Shown: piece by piece, positions 8,117 through 16,835 of the stretch | How positions within the stretch are numbered: the first letter of the stretch is position 1 | Layout of the letters: each line of letters starts with the position of its first letter | From: Croceibacterium atlanticum | GTDB lineage: Bacteria > Pseudomonadota > Alphaproteobacteria > Sphingomonadales > Sphingomonadaceae | DNA: 64,000 nucleotides | Assembly: GCF_001008165.2 (NCBI RefSeq) | Contig: NZ_CP011452.2 | Coordinates: 2,356,001 to 2,420,000 of the forward strand | Direction of reading: 5' to 3' | Notes under the pieces: model-generated | Databases searched by the model: none | Told to the model about the DNA's origin: nothing | What the model saw: only the letters and a program-made list of their open reading frames with translations | Translations under genes and position numbers: made by a program

Positions 8117-9838
8117 ATGCTGCATCGCACACTAGCCTTCATCGCCGCCCCGTTATTGCTGGCCGGCTGCACCACAACGCTTCCCCCAGAAAGCACCGGC
8201 ACCGCCAGCAAGCAGCGGGCCGACACTCTCGGCCTGGTTTCCGCGGCCGATCCGCGTGCCGCACAGGCGGGCGCAACCATGCTGCGCAATGGCGGCAGCG
8301 CCACGGACGCCGCCATCGCCACCATGCTGGCGCTGACCGTGGTCGAACCGCAGAGTTCAGGCATTGGCGGCGGCGGCTTCTATGTGCGCGGCGAGCCAGA
8401 CGGGACTGTTACGACAATCGATGGCCGCGAAACGGCCCCGGCACAGGCCGGGCCGGACTGGTTCCTCGATGCCGGCGGCAACCCGGTCCCATTTCCCGAC
8501 GCGGTGTTGAGCGGGCTGAGCATCGGCGTGCCCGGAAACCTGCGCCTCGCCGCGCAGGCCCATGAAAAATACGGCAAATTGCCTTGGTCGGAACTGTTTC
8601 AACCGGCCATCGCGCTGGCGCGTGACGGCTTCAGCATTACCGAACGGTTCCACCAATATCTGGGCCTGGGCAAAGGCCGGGCGGACAAGACGGAATTCGG
8701 CAAGGCCCTGTTCTATGACGATGCGGGCGAACCGCTGCCCGTGGGCACGACGATACGCAATCCGCAACTGGCAGAAACGCTGCAGCGCATTGCCGAACGG
8801 GGGCCGGACACATTTTATGACGGGCCCCATGGGGAGGAACTGGCGAGCGCCATTGCCGCCTACACCCCGGGGGATGACGTCATGGCTGCGGCGGACCTCA
8901 CCTCTTACGAAGCCAAATGGCGCGATCCGGTCTGCGGCGAATATCGCAGCTATCGCATCTGCGGCATGGGCCCGCCATCCTCCGGCGCGACGACGGTCTA
9001 TGCCATATTGAAGCAGCTGGAACATTTCGATCTGACTGCCCTGGGGCCGGATTCGCCCGTTTCATGGCATCTTTTCGCCGAATCCCAGCGGCTCGCCTAT
9101 GCCGACCGCGAGATCTATCTGGGCGATAGCGATTATGTGCAGGTGCCGGTGAAGGGGCTGACCGATCCGGATTATCTTGCCGCACGGGGCAGCCTTATTT
9201 CCGCCAGTCACAGTCTGCAGCATGTCGAAGCCGGGAAACCGGCCGGGGTCGCGCTGAACTGGGCCGACGGGGAAGAACCTGCCGAGAACGGGACCAGCCA
9301 TTTCGTTGCGGTCGACCGCGAAGGAAACATCGTCAGCTACACTTCCACCGTGGAAGGGCCCTTTGGTTCCGGCCTGACCTTTGGCGGGTTCTACCTCAAT
9401 AACGAACTGACCGATTTCAGCCTGGTGCCCGAGAAAGATGGCCACGAAGTCGCCAATCGGGTGGAGGGCGGCAAGCGGCCGCGCAGTTCCATGGCGCCCA
9501 CCGTCGTCTATGATGCACAGGGCAGGCTGGTGATCGCCGTGGGCGCAGCCGGTGGCGGCACGATTCCGGTGCAAGTGGCCAAGGCGCTGATCGGGATGCT
9601 GGACTGGGGGCTTTCCGCGCAGGATGCCATTGCCCTTCCCGGCCTCTATTCACCGGGGGACACGGTGGCGATCGAGCCGGGATCGGCGCTTGTCGCCATG
9701 AAGCCGCAACTGGAGGCGCTGGGCCACAAGGTCATTGAACGGCAGATGCCGTTCAAGGCCAATGCAGCACAATGGGTTGATGGCCGCTGGGTTGGCGCGG
9801 CCGATCCACGCAGCGAAGGTAGTTCCGTTTCCGAATAG
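8117..9838 (+). CDS. ggt: Gamma-glutamyltransferase, lipoprotein form
   Basis: A 573-residue gamma-glutamyltranspeptidase, which cleaves glutathione and other gamma-glutamyl compounds in the periplasm. It is made as a proenzyme that self-cleaves before a catalytic threonine. That Thr is in NGTSHFVAVD near residue 394, where the small subunit would begin. The substrate loop GGFYLNNELTDFS and the glycine-rich VGAAGGGTIPVQV follow. The N terminus LLLAGCTTTL is a lipobox, so the protein is probably anchored to a membrane by a lipid on the cysteine, unlike the soluble periplasmic E. coli enzyme. It is closely spaced behind pyrD. Confidence 0.93.
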   Translation: MLHRTLAFIAAPLLLAGCTTTLPPESTGTASKQRADTLGLVSAADPRAAQAGATMLRNGGSATDAAIATMLALTVVEPQSSGIGGGGFYVRGEPDGTVTTIDGRETAPAQAGPDWFLDAGGNPVPFPDAVLSGLSIGVPGNLRLAAQAHEKYGKLPWSELFQPAIALARDGFSITERFHQYLGLGKGRADKTEFGKALFYDDAGEPLPVGTTIRNPQLAETLQRIAERGPDTFYDGPHGEELASAIAAYTPGDDVMAAADLTSYEAKWRDPVCGEYRSYRICGMGPPSSGATTVYAILKQLEHFDLTALGPDSPVSWHLFAESQRLAYADREIYLGDSDYVQVPVKGLTDPDYLAARGSLISASHSLQHVEAGKPAGVALNWADGEEPAENGTSHFVAVDREGNIVSYTSTVEGPFGSGLTFGGFYLNNELTDFSLVPEKDGHEVANRVEGGKRPRSSMAPTVVYDAQGRLVIAVGAAGGGTIPVQVAKALIGMLDWGLSAQDAIALPGLYSPGDTVAIEPGSALVAMKPQLEALGHKVIERQMPFKANAAQWVDGRWVGAADPRSEGSSVSE

Positions 9839-9917
9839 ATCTGTGCCATTGCCGGGGAGACTGGCAGCCTCTAAGTCGGCTGGCCGGGAAAACGGGCCAG
9901 CGCGACCGGCCATTGGC

Positions 9918-11741
9918 ATGGAGGGGCTGCCCTTGCAGCTTTCGGATTTCAGCGAAGCACGCAATCTTGTGCGGCTTTTCCTCGACCGGGCGGAAAGTCT
10001 GGCCGACCGGCCCTTTCTTACCGCCAGACGCGACGGGGAATGGCAGACACTGAGCTGGGCGGAAACCGCGCGGCAGATCTGCCTGATGGCGGAGCAATTG
10101 CGCATATTGGGGCTGAAGGACGGGGATCGGGTGATGCTCGTATCCGAAAACCGGCCCGAATGGCTGATTGCCGATCTGGCGATCATGGCCGCCGGTGGCG
10201 TCACGACGCCGGCCTACACCACCAATACGGAACGCGACCACGCGCATATTCTGGACGATTCCGGCGCCCGCATGGTCGTGGTTTCAAACCAGAAGCTTGC
10301 CGCCCCCCTGATCCGCGCCACGATGAATGCCGGGGTTGCCGAACACGTAATCGGCATCGAACCCCTGCGGATCGGGCAGCAAGGCAGCCTGACATGCCAT
10401 GCGTGGGACGATCTGCTGCGGGCAGGTGACGCCGCGACGGCACGCAAGGCAGTGGAAGATCGCATGGCCGGTATCGGCCGCAAACATACTGCCTGCATCA
10501 TTTACACAAGCGGGACCGGCGGCGCGCCGCGCGGCGTTATCCTGCCCCACGGGGCGATCCTGGCCAATATCGAAGGTGCGGCACACGCGCTGGTCGGCGA
10601 TTTCGGCTGGGGGCCGCCGCATCGCTTTCTCTCCTTCCTTCCGCTCAGCCACGCCTATGAACATACGGCCGGGCAGATGCTGCCGATCGGGCTGGGGGCG
10701 GAAATCTGGTATGCAGAAGGGCTGGACAAGCTTTCCAGCAATATCGAACAATCGCAACCCACGCTGATGGTGGTGGTGCCGCGCCTGTTCGAAGTGCTGC
10801 GCACCCGGATCATGAAACAGATTGAAAAGCAGGGCGGCATCGCGCCTTTGCTGCTGGAACAGGCAATGGGCCTGGCCGAACGGCGCGAAAAGGGGCGCTG
10901 GCGCCCGGGTGACTGGCTGCTCGACAAATTCCTTGGCCGGACCTTGCGGCCCAAGATCCAGGCACGCTTCGGCGGGCGGATGAATGCGCTGGTTTCAGGC
11001 GGCGCCCCGCTCAACCCCGAAGTCGGGCGCTTTTTCCAGGCGCTCGGCCTCACCATGCTGCAAGGTTATGGGCAGACGGAAGCAGCGCCGGTCATCAGCT
11101 GCAATTATCCTTCCGCCGGGATCAAGCTGGATACGGTGGGCGTGCCGTTGAAAGGCGTGGAAGTGAAAATCGCCGATGATGGCGAAATTCTCGTGCGCGG
11201 CGAACTGGTCATGGATGGTTACTGGCGCAATCCGGACGAAACCGCACGCACCCTGCGGGATGGCTGGTTGCATACTGGCGATATCGGCCATTTCGACGAT
11301 CGTGGGCGGATCAGGATCACCGACCGCAAGAAGGACATGATCGTCAACGACAAGGGCGATAATGTCGCGCCGCAAAAGGTGGAAGGCATGCTGACATTGC
11401 AGCCGGAAATCAGTCAGGCGATGATCGCAGGCGAACAGAAACCCTATATTGTCGGCCTGATCGTGCCGGATGCAGACTGGGCGCAGGAATGGGCCGCCGC
11501 CAATGGTGAAAACGGCGATCTGGCGCATCTGCAGACATTGCCGTCATTCCGCGCAGCCGTGCGGCAAGCGGTGGACCGGGTGAACAAGGACTTGTCCGTG
11601 ATCGAAAAGGTCCGGCAGTTCGCCTTCGCGGACGAGCCGTTCAGCATCGAGAATAGCGAGCTTACACCCAGCCTGAAGATTCGCCGCCACGTGATCCGCG
11701 CCCGTTATGGGGAACGGATGGACAAGCTCTACCGCTCCTGA
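9918..11741 (+). CDS. Long-chain acyl-CoA synthetase (AMP-forming)
   Basis: A 607-residue ANL-superfamily ligase of the FadD15/long-chain type, which activates fatty acids to acyl-CoA through an acyl-adenylate. The P-loop-like motif is IIYTSGTGGAPRGV. Later motifs are LQGYGQTEAAPVIS (A5), GWLHTGDIGHFDDRGRIRITDRKKDMIV (A7-A8) and the lysine-containing C-terminal lid. I start at the ATG at 9918, 79 bp after ggt, because it opens the conserved leader (LQLSDFSEARNLVRLFLDRA). The frame is open back into ggt but without family-like sequence. It converges with the next gene, stops 2 bp apart. Chain-length preference cannot be read from sequence. Confidence 0.92.
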   Translation: MEGLPLQLSDFSEARNLVRLFLDRAESLADRPFLTARRDGEWQTLSWAETARQICLMAEQLRILGLKDGDRVMLVSENRPEWLIADLAIMAAGGVTTPAYTTNTERDHAHILDDSGARMVVVSNQKLAAPLIRATMNAGVAEHVIGIEPLRIGQQGSLTCHAWDDLLRAGDAATARKAVEDRMAGIGRKHTACIIYTSGTGGAPRGVILPHGAILANIEGAAHALVGDFGWGPPHRFLSFLPLSHAYEHTAGQMLPIGLGAEIWYAEGLDKLSSNIEQSQPTLMVVVPRLFEVLRTRIMKQIEKQGGIAPLLLEQAMGLAERREKGRWRPGDWLLDKFLGRTLRPKIQARFGGRMNALVSGGAPLNPEVGRFFQALGLTMLQGYGQTEAAPVISCNYPSAGIKLDTVGVPLKGVEVKIADDGEILVRGELVMDGYWRNPDETARTLRDGWLHTGDIGHFDDRGRIRITDRKKDMIVNDKGDNVAPQKVEGMLTLQPEISQAMIAGEQKPYIVGLIVPDADWAQEWAAANGENGDLAHLQTLPSFRAAVRQAVDRVNKDLSVIEKVRQFAFADEPFSIENSELTPSLKIRRHVIRARYGERMDKLYRS

Positions 11742-11743
11742 TT

Positions 11744-12271
11744 TCAGGCCGGTTCGGCTTCGACCTTTTCCGGATAGAAGGCCGGTTCGCGATCGGACCA
11801 GCCCGGCGCGGTTGCCGCCGCCTCGCTAAGCGATTGCAGCAATAATTTGCGCCGGTCGGGCCGGATATGGGGCAGCGCCGCGGCAGCGCAGAAAATTCCC
11901 GGCAGCCATGGCCGCGCCTGCGCACCCAGAAGACGTTCGTAAAGGAAGCGAAAGGCGGAGAAACTGTCGATCTTTTCCTGCGCCAGATCATGCGCGGCTA
12001 TGCGAATCAGCGGCCCCATGAAATCGTCGACCCCGTCGAAATAGATTTCGCTGGGAATCACTTCGCGCAACGGGCGCAATTCGCGATAGTTGAAATACTG
12101 GACGCGGATGGCGCCATCTTCCAGCCTGTTGCCGCCCCAACGCTCGAACGCGTCGCACCGATGCAGGCCGACATCGAGACTGCGTTCGATGAAACGCTGT
12201 TCATCGGCGGTGAAGCTGGCAAATTCGCGCAATTCGGAAATCGTCAGCGATGCTGTGCCTGTGGCGTTCAT
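11744..12271 (-). CDS. Conserved-looking protein of unknown function
   Basis: A 175-residue soluble protein with no signal peptide or membrane segment. It is rich in aromatic and charged residues (CDAFERWGGNRLEDGAIRVQYFNYRELRPLREV) and has a helical C-terminal half. I recognise no family. The start at 12271 (MNATGTASLTISELREF) has a GGGAG ribosome-binding site about 8 bases upstream; a longer frame from 12325 lacks one. It is flanked by convergent acyl-CoA synthetase and sits downstream of thiSG on the same strand, 82 bp away. Codon use looks like its neighbours. No function is proposed. Confidence 0.7.
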   Translation of the reverse strand: MNATGTASLTISELREFASFTADEQRFIERSLDVGLHRCDAFERWGGNRLEDGAIRVQYFNYRELRPLREVIPSEIYFDGVDDFMGPLIRIAAHDLAQEKIDSFSAFRFLYERLLGAQARPWLPGIFCAAAALPHIRPDRRKLLLQSLSEAAATAPGWSDREPAFYPEKVEAEPA

Positions 12272-12353
12272 GCGGAACTCCCGAAGATTCGTCCGGGAGA
12301 GGTTTTCACCCAACTTGGTTAACACCAGCTAAAGGCCGGAGGTGGAATCTGCT

Positions 12354-13343
12354 TCAGATCAGGCCCGCCAAGGGGCTGGACGGATCGGCATAGCGCCGCG
12401 TTGCCATCCGGCCGGCCAGATAAGCGTCACGCCCGCCTTGCACGGCCAGCTTCATCGCCCGCGCCATGCGGATCGGATCCTTCGCTTCGGCTATGGCGGT
12501 GTTCATCAGCACGCCATCGCAGCCCAGTTCCATCGCCACAGCCGCATCACTGGCCGTGCCGACTCCTGCATCGACCAGCACGGGAACCTTAGCCCCTTCG
12601 ACAATCAGCCTGATGGTAACCCGGTTCTGGATACCCAGCCCGGAACCGATCGGCGCACCCAGCGGCATGATCGCCACGGCGCCGGCTTCTTCCAGCTGCT
12701 TCGCCGCGATCGGATCGTCGGTGCAATAGACCATCGGCTTGAAGCCTTCCTTTACCAACACTTCCGTTGCGCGCAGGGTTTCGCGCATGTCGGGATAAAG
12801 GGTGCGCGCTTCGCCCAGCACTTCCAGCTTCACCAGATCCCAGCCGCCCGCCTCCCGCGCGAGCCGCAAGGTACGAATCGCATCCTCAGCCGTGAAGCAT
12901 CCTGCCGTATTGGGAAGATAGGTGATCTTCTTCGGGTCAATATAATCGGTCAGCATCGGGGCATTGGGGTCCGACACGTTAACCCGGCGCACGGCCACCG
13001 TCACGATTTCCGCCCCGCTGGCTTCCAGCGCCGCGGCATTCTGGGCGAAATCCTTGTACTTGCCGGTGCCGACGATCAGCCGCGATGTGAAACGGTGCCC
13101 GGCCACTTCCCAGCTATCGTCCTCCGGTTCCGGCGCGCCGCCGCCCACGAAATGCACGATCTCCAGCACGTCGCCATCGGTCAGCGCCGCTTCGGCAAGG
13201 GTCGAGCGGGGAACGATTTCACCATTGCGTTCCACCGCCACCTTTTCAGGCTTCAGGCCGAGTTCCTTTACCAGTTCGGCAATGGTGGGTGCGGGGGTGC
13301 GGCGGGTTTCGCCGTTGACGGTCAGGGTAAGGGGCGCAGTCAT
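12354..13343 (-). CDS. thiG: ThiS-ThiG fusion: sulfur carrier plus thiazole synthase
   Basis: A 329-residue bifunctional thiamin-thiazole protein. Residues 1-70 are a ThiS-like ubiquitin fold ending in HFVGGG. Residues 75-329 are a full ThiG TIM barrel, with the Schiff-base lysine in [10 protein letters not shown] and the phosphate loops [12 protein letters not shown] and [21 protein letters not shown]. ThiG makes the thiazole phosphate ring from deoxyxylulose phosphate, glycine imine and sulfur carried on ThiS. In the fusion the carrier GG is internal, so a C-terminal thiocarboxylate requires cleavage or another route. The start at 13343 is chosen because it opens the ThiS strand. No TPP riboswitch is visible upstream; the MerC-like gene lies 22 bp away on the same strand. 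Confidence 0.93.
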   Translation of the reverse strand: MTAPLTLTVNGETRRTPAPTIAELVKELGLKPEKVAVERNGEIVPRSTLAEAALTDGDVLEIVHFVGGGAPEPEDDSWEVAGHRFTSRLIVGTGKYKDFAQNAAALEASGAEIVTVAVRRVNVSDPNAPMLTDYIDPKKITYLPNTAGCFTAEDAIRTLRLAREAGGWDLVKLEVLGEARTLYPDMRETLRATEVLVKEGFKPMVYCTDDPIAAKQLEEAGAVAIMPLGAPIGSGLGIQNRVTIRLIVEGAKVPVLVDAGVGTASDAAVAMELGCDGVLMNTAIAEAKDPIRMARAMKLAVQGGRDAYLAGRMATRRYADPSSPLAGLI

Positions 13344-13365
13344 GACCCGCGCGAGATAGCGCTTG

Positions 13366-13779
13366 TTATCGCCGGTGCAAGCCACACCCGGTCGGGCATT
13401 TCGCGACATGGCGCATATTGAGCACATGACCGACGGCAACCAGCGTGACGCCGATAATGGTCAGCACCGCCTCTTCCACGCCGTGATCCACGGCCAGGCC
13501 ACCGCCCATGAAGCTGATTCCCGTCATGGCGACCACGAAAGGCAATGGCTTGCGATGGCGCAGCGCGCCCAGACCGATGGCACAGGCAGCGATCAGCGTC
13601 GCAAAAGCCAGGCCGAATCGATGAATGGAGGGATGCAGCAGGAAGCCGCCACCAAGGCCCAGCCCGGCCACGATCACGATACCGGCAACGCAGTGCACGG
13701 CGCACAGCCCCGAAAGCAGCATGCCAATGCGGTCCAATCGGCCGCGTGACCGGGAATGTGCCGTACTCATGCGCGCCAT
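13366..13779 (-). CDS. MerC-domain membrane protein
   Basis: A 137-residue inner-membrane protein with four predicted hydrophobic segments (about residues 28-48, 57-70, 80-95 and 105-120). The first carries LCAVHC, the paired cysteines of the MerC mercury-transport family, and the tail has CPTGC. MerC proteins outside mer operons are common in sphingomonads, and their substrate (Hg, Zn or other) is uncertain. No other mer gene is near, so mercury resistance is not implied. The start may be 13779 or the ATG at 13770; neither has a clear ribosome-binding site. It is divergent from ctaA, with a 103-bp AT-richer gap. Confidence 0.8.
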   Translation of the reverse strand: MARMSTAHSRSRGRLDRIGMLLSGLCAVHCVAGIVIVAGLGLGGGFLLHPSIHRFGLAFATLIAACAIGLGALRHRKPLPFVVAMTGISFMGGGLAVDHGVEEAVLTIIGVTLVAVGHVLNMRHVAKCPTGCGLHRR

Positions 13780-13882
13780 CTATGTAACCATGTATCATAA
13801 CGCAAGCCAAGTAACGGAATTTTTTTGGCTCTTCTCGCTCGGGCTTGCGATTTGTGCGCGGGCGTAGCAGAGCGCTCCGGCT

Positions 13883-14950
13883 ATGACCGCACAGGCAGAA
13901 ATGCTGGCAGAAGGGGCTCCTCCCCGCCCTGCCAAGGATCGCCCCCGATCTCTCGCCCTTTGGCTTTTGACCGTCGGGGCGCTTGTCGTTCTGATGGTCG
14001 CCGTCGGCGGCATCACCCGGCTGACCGAAAGCGGACTGTCGATCACCGAATGGAAGCCGGTTACCGGCGCCATTCCACCGTTGACCGACGATCAATGGCA
14101 GGCCGAATTCGAAAGCTACCAGCAGATCGGCGAATATCGCCGCATTAACGGGCCGGCCGGCATGACGCTGGCCGAATACAAGTTCATCTATTTCTGGGAA
14201 TGGTTGCACCGCCTTCTGGGCCGGGTGATCGGGCTGGCTTTCGCCCTGCCGCTGGCTTTCTACTGGGTCCGCCGCTCGATACCCCGTGGCTACAAATCGC
14301 GTCTTGTGGCGCTGCTGGCACTGGGCGGGCTGCAGGGTGTATTCGGCTGGTACATGGTCCGCTCCGGCCTGTCGGAAGAAATGACCGATGTCAGCCATTT
14401 CTGGCTGTCCATCCACTTGCTGACGGCCCTGTTCACCCTTGCCGGGCTGGTCTGGACCGCGCTGGACCTGCTTGCGCTGGAAAGGAACCGCCGGGCGCGG
14501 CCCGCCCGCGTGACGGGGCTGGCGCTGACCACCACGATTATCCTTTTCATCCAGCTCCTTCTGGGCGCCTGGGTGGCCGGCCTCAATGCCGGGCTGGCAT
14601 CGGATACATGGCCGCTGATGCAAGGCCGCATCATACCGGAAGCCAACTGGAATCAGGGCGCAATATGGGCATTCACCCATGATCCCTTCCTGCTGCATTT
14701 CCTCCACCGCTGGTGGGCCTGGATCGCAGTGGGGGCCCTGATCATATTGGCGCGCGCGGTGAAGAAGCGGGGCGTGCGCCCGGCCTCCATCGCCATCCAC
14801 GTCACCTTCGGCATACAGATCCTGCTCGGTATCGCCACCGTGCTGACGGGTGTCGCCTTGTGGCTGGCTGTCCTGCACCAGCTTGTGGGGGCACTGCTGG
14901 TGGCGGCCACGGCATGGGGTGCCCATGTGCTCGGCAGGCAGAAGGCATGA
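13883..14950 (+). CDS. ctaA: Heme A synthase (CtaA/COX15)
   Basis: A 355-residue multi-pass membrane enzyme that oxidises the C8 methyl of heme O to make heme A for aa3-type cytochrome oxidase. Eight hydrophobic helices are visible. The four conserved histidines are in EWLHRLLGRVIG, SIHLLTALF, LLHFLHRWWAW and AVLHQLVGALL. The absence of the extra cysteine pair on the first loop puts it in the type common to alphaproteobacteria and mitochondria. The acidic N terminus GGITRLTESGLSITEWKP is a strong family signature. Its stop overlaps the cutA start (ATGA at 14947-14950). Heme-copper oxidase genes are not in the window. Confidence 0.95.
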   Translation: MTAQAEMLAEGAPPRPAKDRPRSLALWLLTVGALVVLMVAVGGITRLTESGLSITEWKPVTGAIPPLTDDQWQAEFESYQQIGEYRRINGPAGMTLAEYKFIYFWEWLHRLLGRVIGLAFALPLAFYWVRRSIPRGYKSRLVALLALGGLQGVFGWYMVRSGLSEEMTDVSHFWLSIHLLTALFTLAGLVWTALDLLALERNRRARPARVTGLALTTTIILFIQLLLGAWVAGLNAGLASDTWPLMQGRIIPEANWNQGAIWAFTHDPFLLHFLHRWWAWIAVGALIILARAVKKRGVRPASIAIHVTFGIQILLGIATVLTGVALWLAVLHQLVGALLVAATAWGAHVLGRQKA

Positions 14951-15279
14951 AGGCAGAAGGGCCGGCGCTGATCTGGTGCCCCTTCGGCGAAGAAGAAAGC
15001 GCGGCCGAAACGGCGCGGGCCCTGCTGGCGGAAGGCCTGGTTGCCTGCGCCAACATCATGCCGGAAATGCGCTCTCTCTATATCTGGAATGGCGAAAGCG
15101 GCGAAGCGCGCGAATGCGGCGTGCTGTTCAAGACGGACGCGGCACTGCTGGACAAGGCGGTGGCCCGGCTGTCTGCGCTGCCTCCGTATGACGAACCGGC
15201 GATTATCGGCTGGAAGGCGGATGCCAGCGCCCCCGGGACAGCCGCATGGCTGGGCGATCTGGCCGAAAACCACGGATAA
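14947..15279 (+). CDS. cutA: Divalent-cation tolerance protein CutA
   Basis: A 110-residue CutA-family protein, a trimeric ferredoxin-like fold reported to bind copper or take part in metal tolerance, though the physiological role is unclear. Family features include the alternating CPFGEEESAAETARALLAEGLVACANI segment and YIWNGE, and the C-terminal PPYDEPAIIGWKADA. The start ATG overlaps the ctaA stop, so the two are translationally coupled. This ctaA-cutA-rplM order is one I associate with sphingomonads. Confidence 0.9.
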   Translation: MKAEGPALIWCPFGEEESAAETARALLAEGLVACANIMPEMRSLYIWNGESGEARECGVLFKTDAALLDKAVARLSALPPYDEPAIIGWKADASAPGTAAWLGDLAENHG

Positions 15280-15441
15280 AAGCCCGCATCGCAAAGCGAC
15301 ACGGTATTATTTTACCTCTTCGCTAACCCCCGGATTTGCTTGACTTCAGCGCCGTTCCCGCACAAATGGCGCGCTCTTCGCGCCTCGGGCCCTGATTCCC
15401 GAAAGGTGTGACGGAATAATTCGCGAAACAAGGACAGAGCC

Positions 15442-15921
15442 ATGAAGGCGCTCAGCAAGCAGACCCGGTCCATCAAGCCGGCCGAGGTCGAAAAGAAATG
15501 GCACCTGATCGATGCCGAAGGCCTGGTTGTCGGCCGCCTCGCCACGATCGTTGCCAATATCCTGCGCGGCAAGAACAAGCCGAGCTTCACCCCGCATGTC
15601 GATTGCGGCGATCACGTGATCGTCATCAATGCCGACAAGGTCCGCTTCACCGGCAAAAAGCGCCAGGAAAAGACCTATTACAAGCACACCGGCTATGCCG
15701 GCGGCATCAAGGGCGTCACCGCTGACAAGGTGCTGGACGGCCGCTTCCCCGAGCGTGTGCTGGAAAAGGCTGTCGAACGCATGATCCCGCGCGGCCCTCT
15801 CGGCCGTCAGCAGATGAAGGCGCTGCATCTCTATGCCGGCACCGAACATCCGCATGACGGGCAGAAGCCCGAAGTGCTCGATGTTGCCTCGATGAATCGC
15901 AAGAACAAGGTTGCCGCATAA
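15442..15921 (+). CDS. rplM: 50S ribosomal protein L13
   Basis: A 159-residue L13, an early-assembling protein of the large ribosomal subunit. Signature stretches are [35 protein letters not shown] and the [25 protein letters not shown] block. An AAGGA ribosome-binding site lies just upstream. The 162-bp region before it holds a possible promoter (TTGACT at 15340-15345 with a poor -10). The gene overlaps rpsI by one base (TAATG), the standard rplM-rpsI pair. Confidence 0.97.
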   Translation: MKALSKQTRSIKPAEVEKKWHLIDAEGLVVGRLATIVANILRGKNKPSFTPHVDCGDHVIVINADKVRFTGKKRQEKTYYKHTGYAGGIKGVTADKVLDGRFPERVLEKAVERMIPRGPLGRQQMKALHLYAGTEHPHDGQKPEVLDVASMNRKNKVAA

Positions 15922-16436
15922 TGGCTGACGAAACCAACACTGTGTCTGATCTGTCGGATCTGAAGGACATTGCCGGCGACGCCCCCGCTGCGGACGCCAC
16001 TGCACCCGCCGCCCCGTCCGCCCCGCTGCGCGAGCAGGAACTGGACGCACAGGGCCGTGCCTACGCCACCGGCCGCCGCAAGGACGCCGTGGCCCGCGTG
16101 TGGATCAAGCCGGGCAGCGGCAAGGTCACCGTCAATGGCCGTGATCAGGAAGTCTATTTTGCACGTCCGACGCTGCGCCTGGTCATCAACCAGCCGTTCC
16201 AGGTTGCCGGCCGCGAAGAACAGTATGACGTGATCGCCACCGTGAAGGGCGGCGGTCTGTCCGGTCAGGCCGGCGCGGTGAAGCATGGCATCAGCCAGGC
16301 ACTCGCGAAGTTTGAACCGGCACTGCGTAGCACGGTGAAGGCCGCTGGCTTCCTCACCCGCGACAGCCGCGTGGTGGAACGCAAGAAGTACGGCCGCGCC
16401 AAGGCACGCCGTAGCTTCCAGTTCTCGAAGCGCTAA
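15921..16436 (+). CDS. rpsI: 30S ribosomal protein S9 with N-terminal extension
   Basis: A 171-residue S9. The core from about residue 45 ([18 protein letters not shown]) to the C-terminal SKR tail that reaches the P-site tRNA is normal. About 40 residues precede it, acidic then Ala/Pro-rich ([16 protein letters not shown]), absent from the 130-residue E. coli protein; similar extensions occur in other alphaproteobacteria. The start overlaps the rplM stop. An intrinsic terminator follows 20 bp after the stop. Confidence 0.97.
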   Translation: MADETNTVSDLSDLKDIAGDAPAADATAPAAPSAPLREQELDAQGRAYATGRRKDAVARVWIKPGSGKVTVNGRDQEVYFARPTLRLVINQPFQVAGREEQYDVIATVKGGGLSGQAGAVKHGISQALAKFEPALRSTVKAAGFLTRDSRVVERKKYGRAKARRSFQFSKR

Positions 16437-16456
16437 GGCTTACGCCACTCGATACG

Positions 16457-16490
16457 AAAGGGCGGCCCCGCCGGGCCGCCCTTTTTGTTT
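16457..16490 (+). terminator. Intrinsic terminator after rplM-rpsI
   Basis: AAAGGGCGGCCC and GGGCCGCCCTTT form a 12-bp stem with a 4-base loop (16457-16484), followed by a T-rich tail (TTTTTGTTTT). It lies 20 bp after the rpsI stop and should end the ribosomal operon. Confidence 0.9.
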
Positions 16491-16542
16491 TGCCATCGCG
16501 CAGACGGACAGCCGCTTCAGATTTGCAGGCCATCAATCATCG

Positions 16543-16719
16543 ATGGCTAGAACCTCTTCAATCGTAAGGATGGGAAGAGTAACCGGCAACAAAACCCAAA
16601 GTGACAAGTTCGAGAAACTCGCCCGTGAGCTAGAATGCGACGAGGGCGAGGCTCATTGGGATGAGCGGCTAGAGAAGGTCACCAAGAGCAAGCTGGAAGC
16701 AGAAGAGAAGCCCCGCTAA
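16543..16719 (+). CDS. Small acidic/basic protein, 58 residues, unknown function
   Basis: A 58-residue frame from ATG at 16543 to TAA at 16719. The protein has a basic N terminus (MARTSSIVRMGR) and a charged helix with DKFEKLARELECDEGEAH, then a Lys/Glu-rich tail. I recall small alphaproteobacterial proteins with the same DKF…ELECDE…FDE pattern, so I believe it is real, but the family has no known function. The local sequence is AT-richer than its neighbours and uses codons such as AGA, CTA and GTA that are rare here, hinting at transfer or low expression. The ribosome-binding site is poor. Confidence 0.55.
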   Translation: MARTSSIVRMGRVTGNKTQSDKFEKLARELECDEGEAHWDERLEKVTKSKLEAEEKPR

Positions 16720-16835
16720 GTCAGAGTCCGGACCGGAGCTTAGTATCGCATGGGGCGGACTCTCCCCGTGCCGGGACACTTCAACCTAGCCGCGTTTGCA
16801 AAAGCTACAATAGCCCTTTGTTTGGGGTTTTAACC

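Noticed and set aside
13780-13882. A partial Zur-like palindrome (GTTATGATAC on the minus strand) before the MerC-like gene
   Set aside because: Only about half of the alphaproteobacterial Zur motif as I recall it is matched, and no zinc-uptake gene is nearby. Too weak to call.
13344-13882. A search for a TPP riboswitch upstream of thiSG
   Set aside because: The gap directly upstream is only 22 bp, and I find no THI-box-like sequence before the MerC gene either. The fusion may be controlled from elsewhere.
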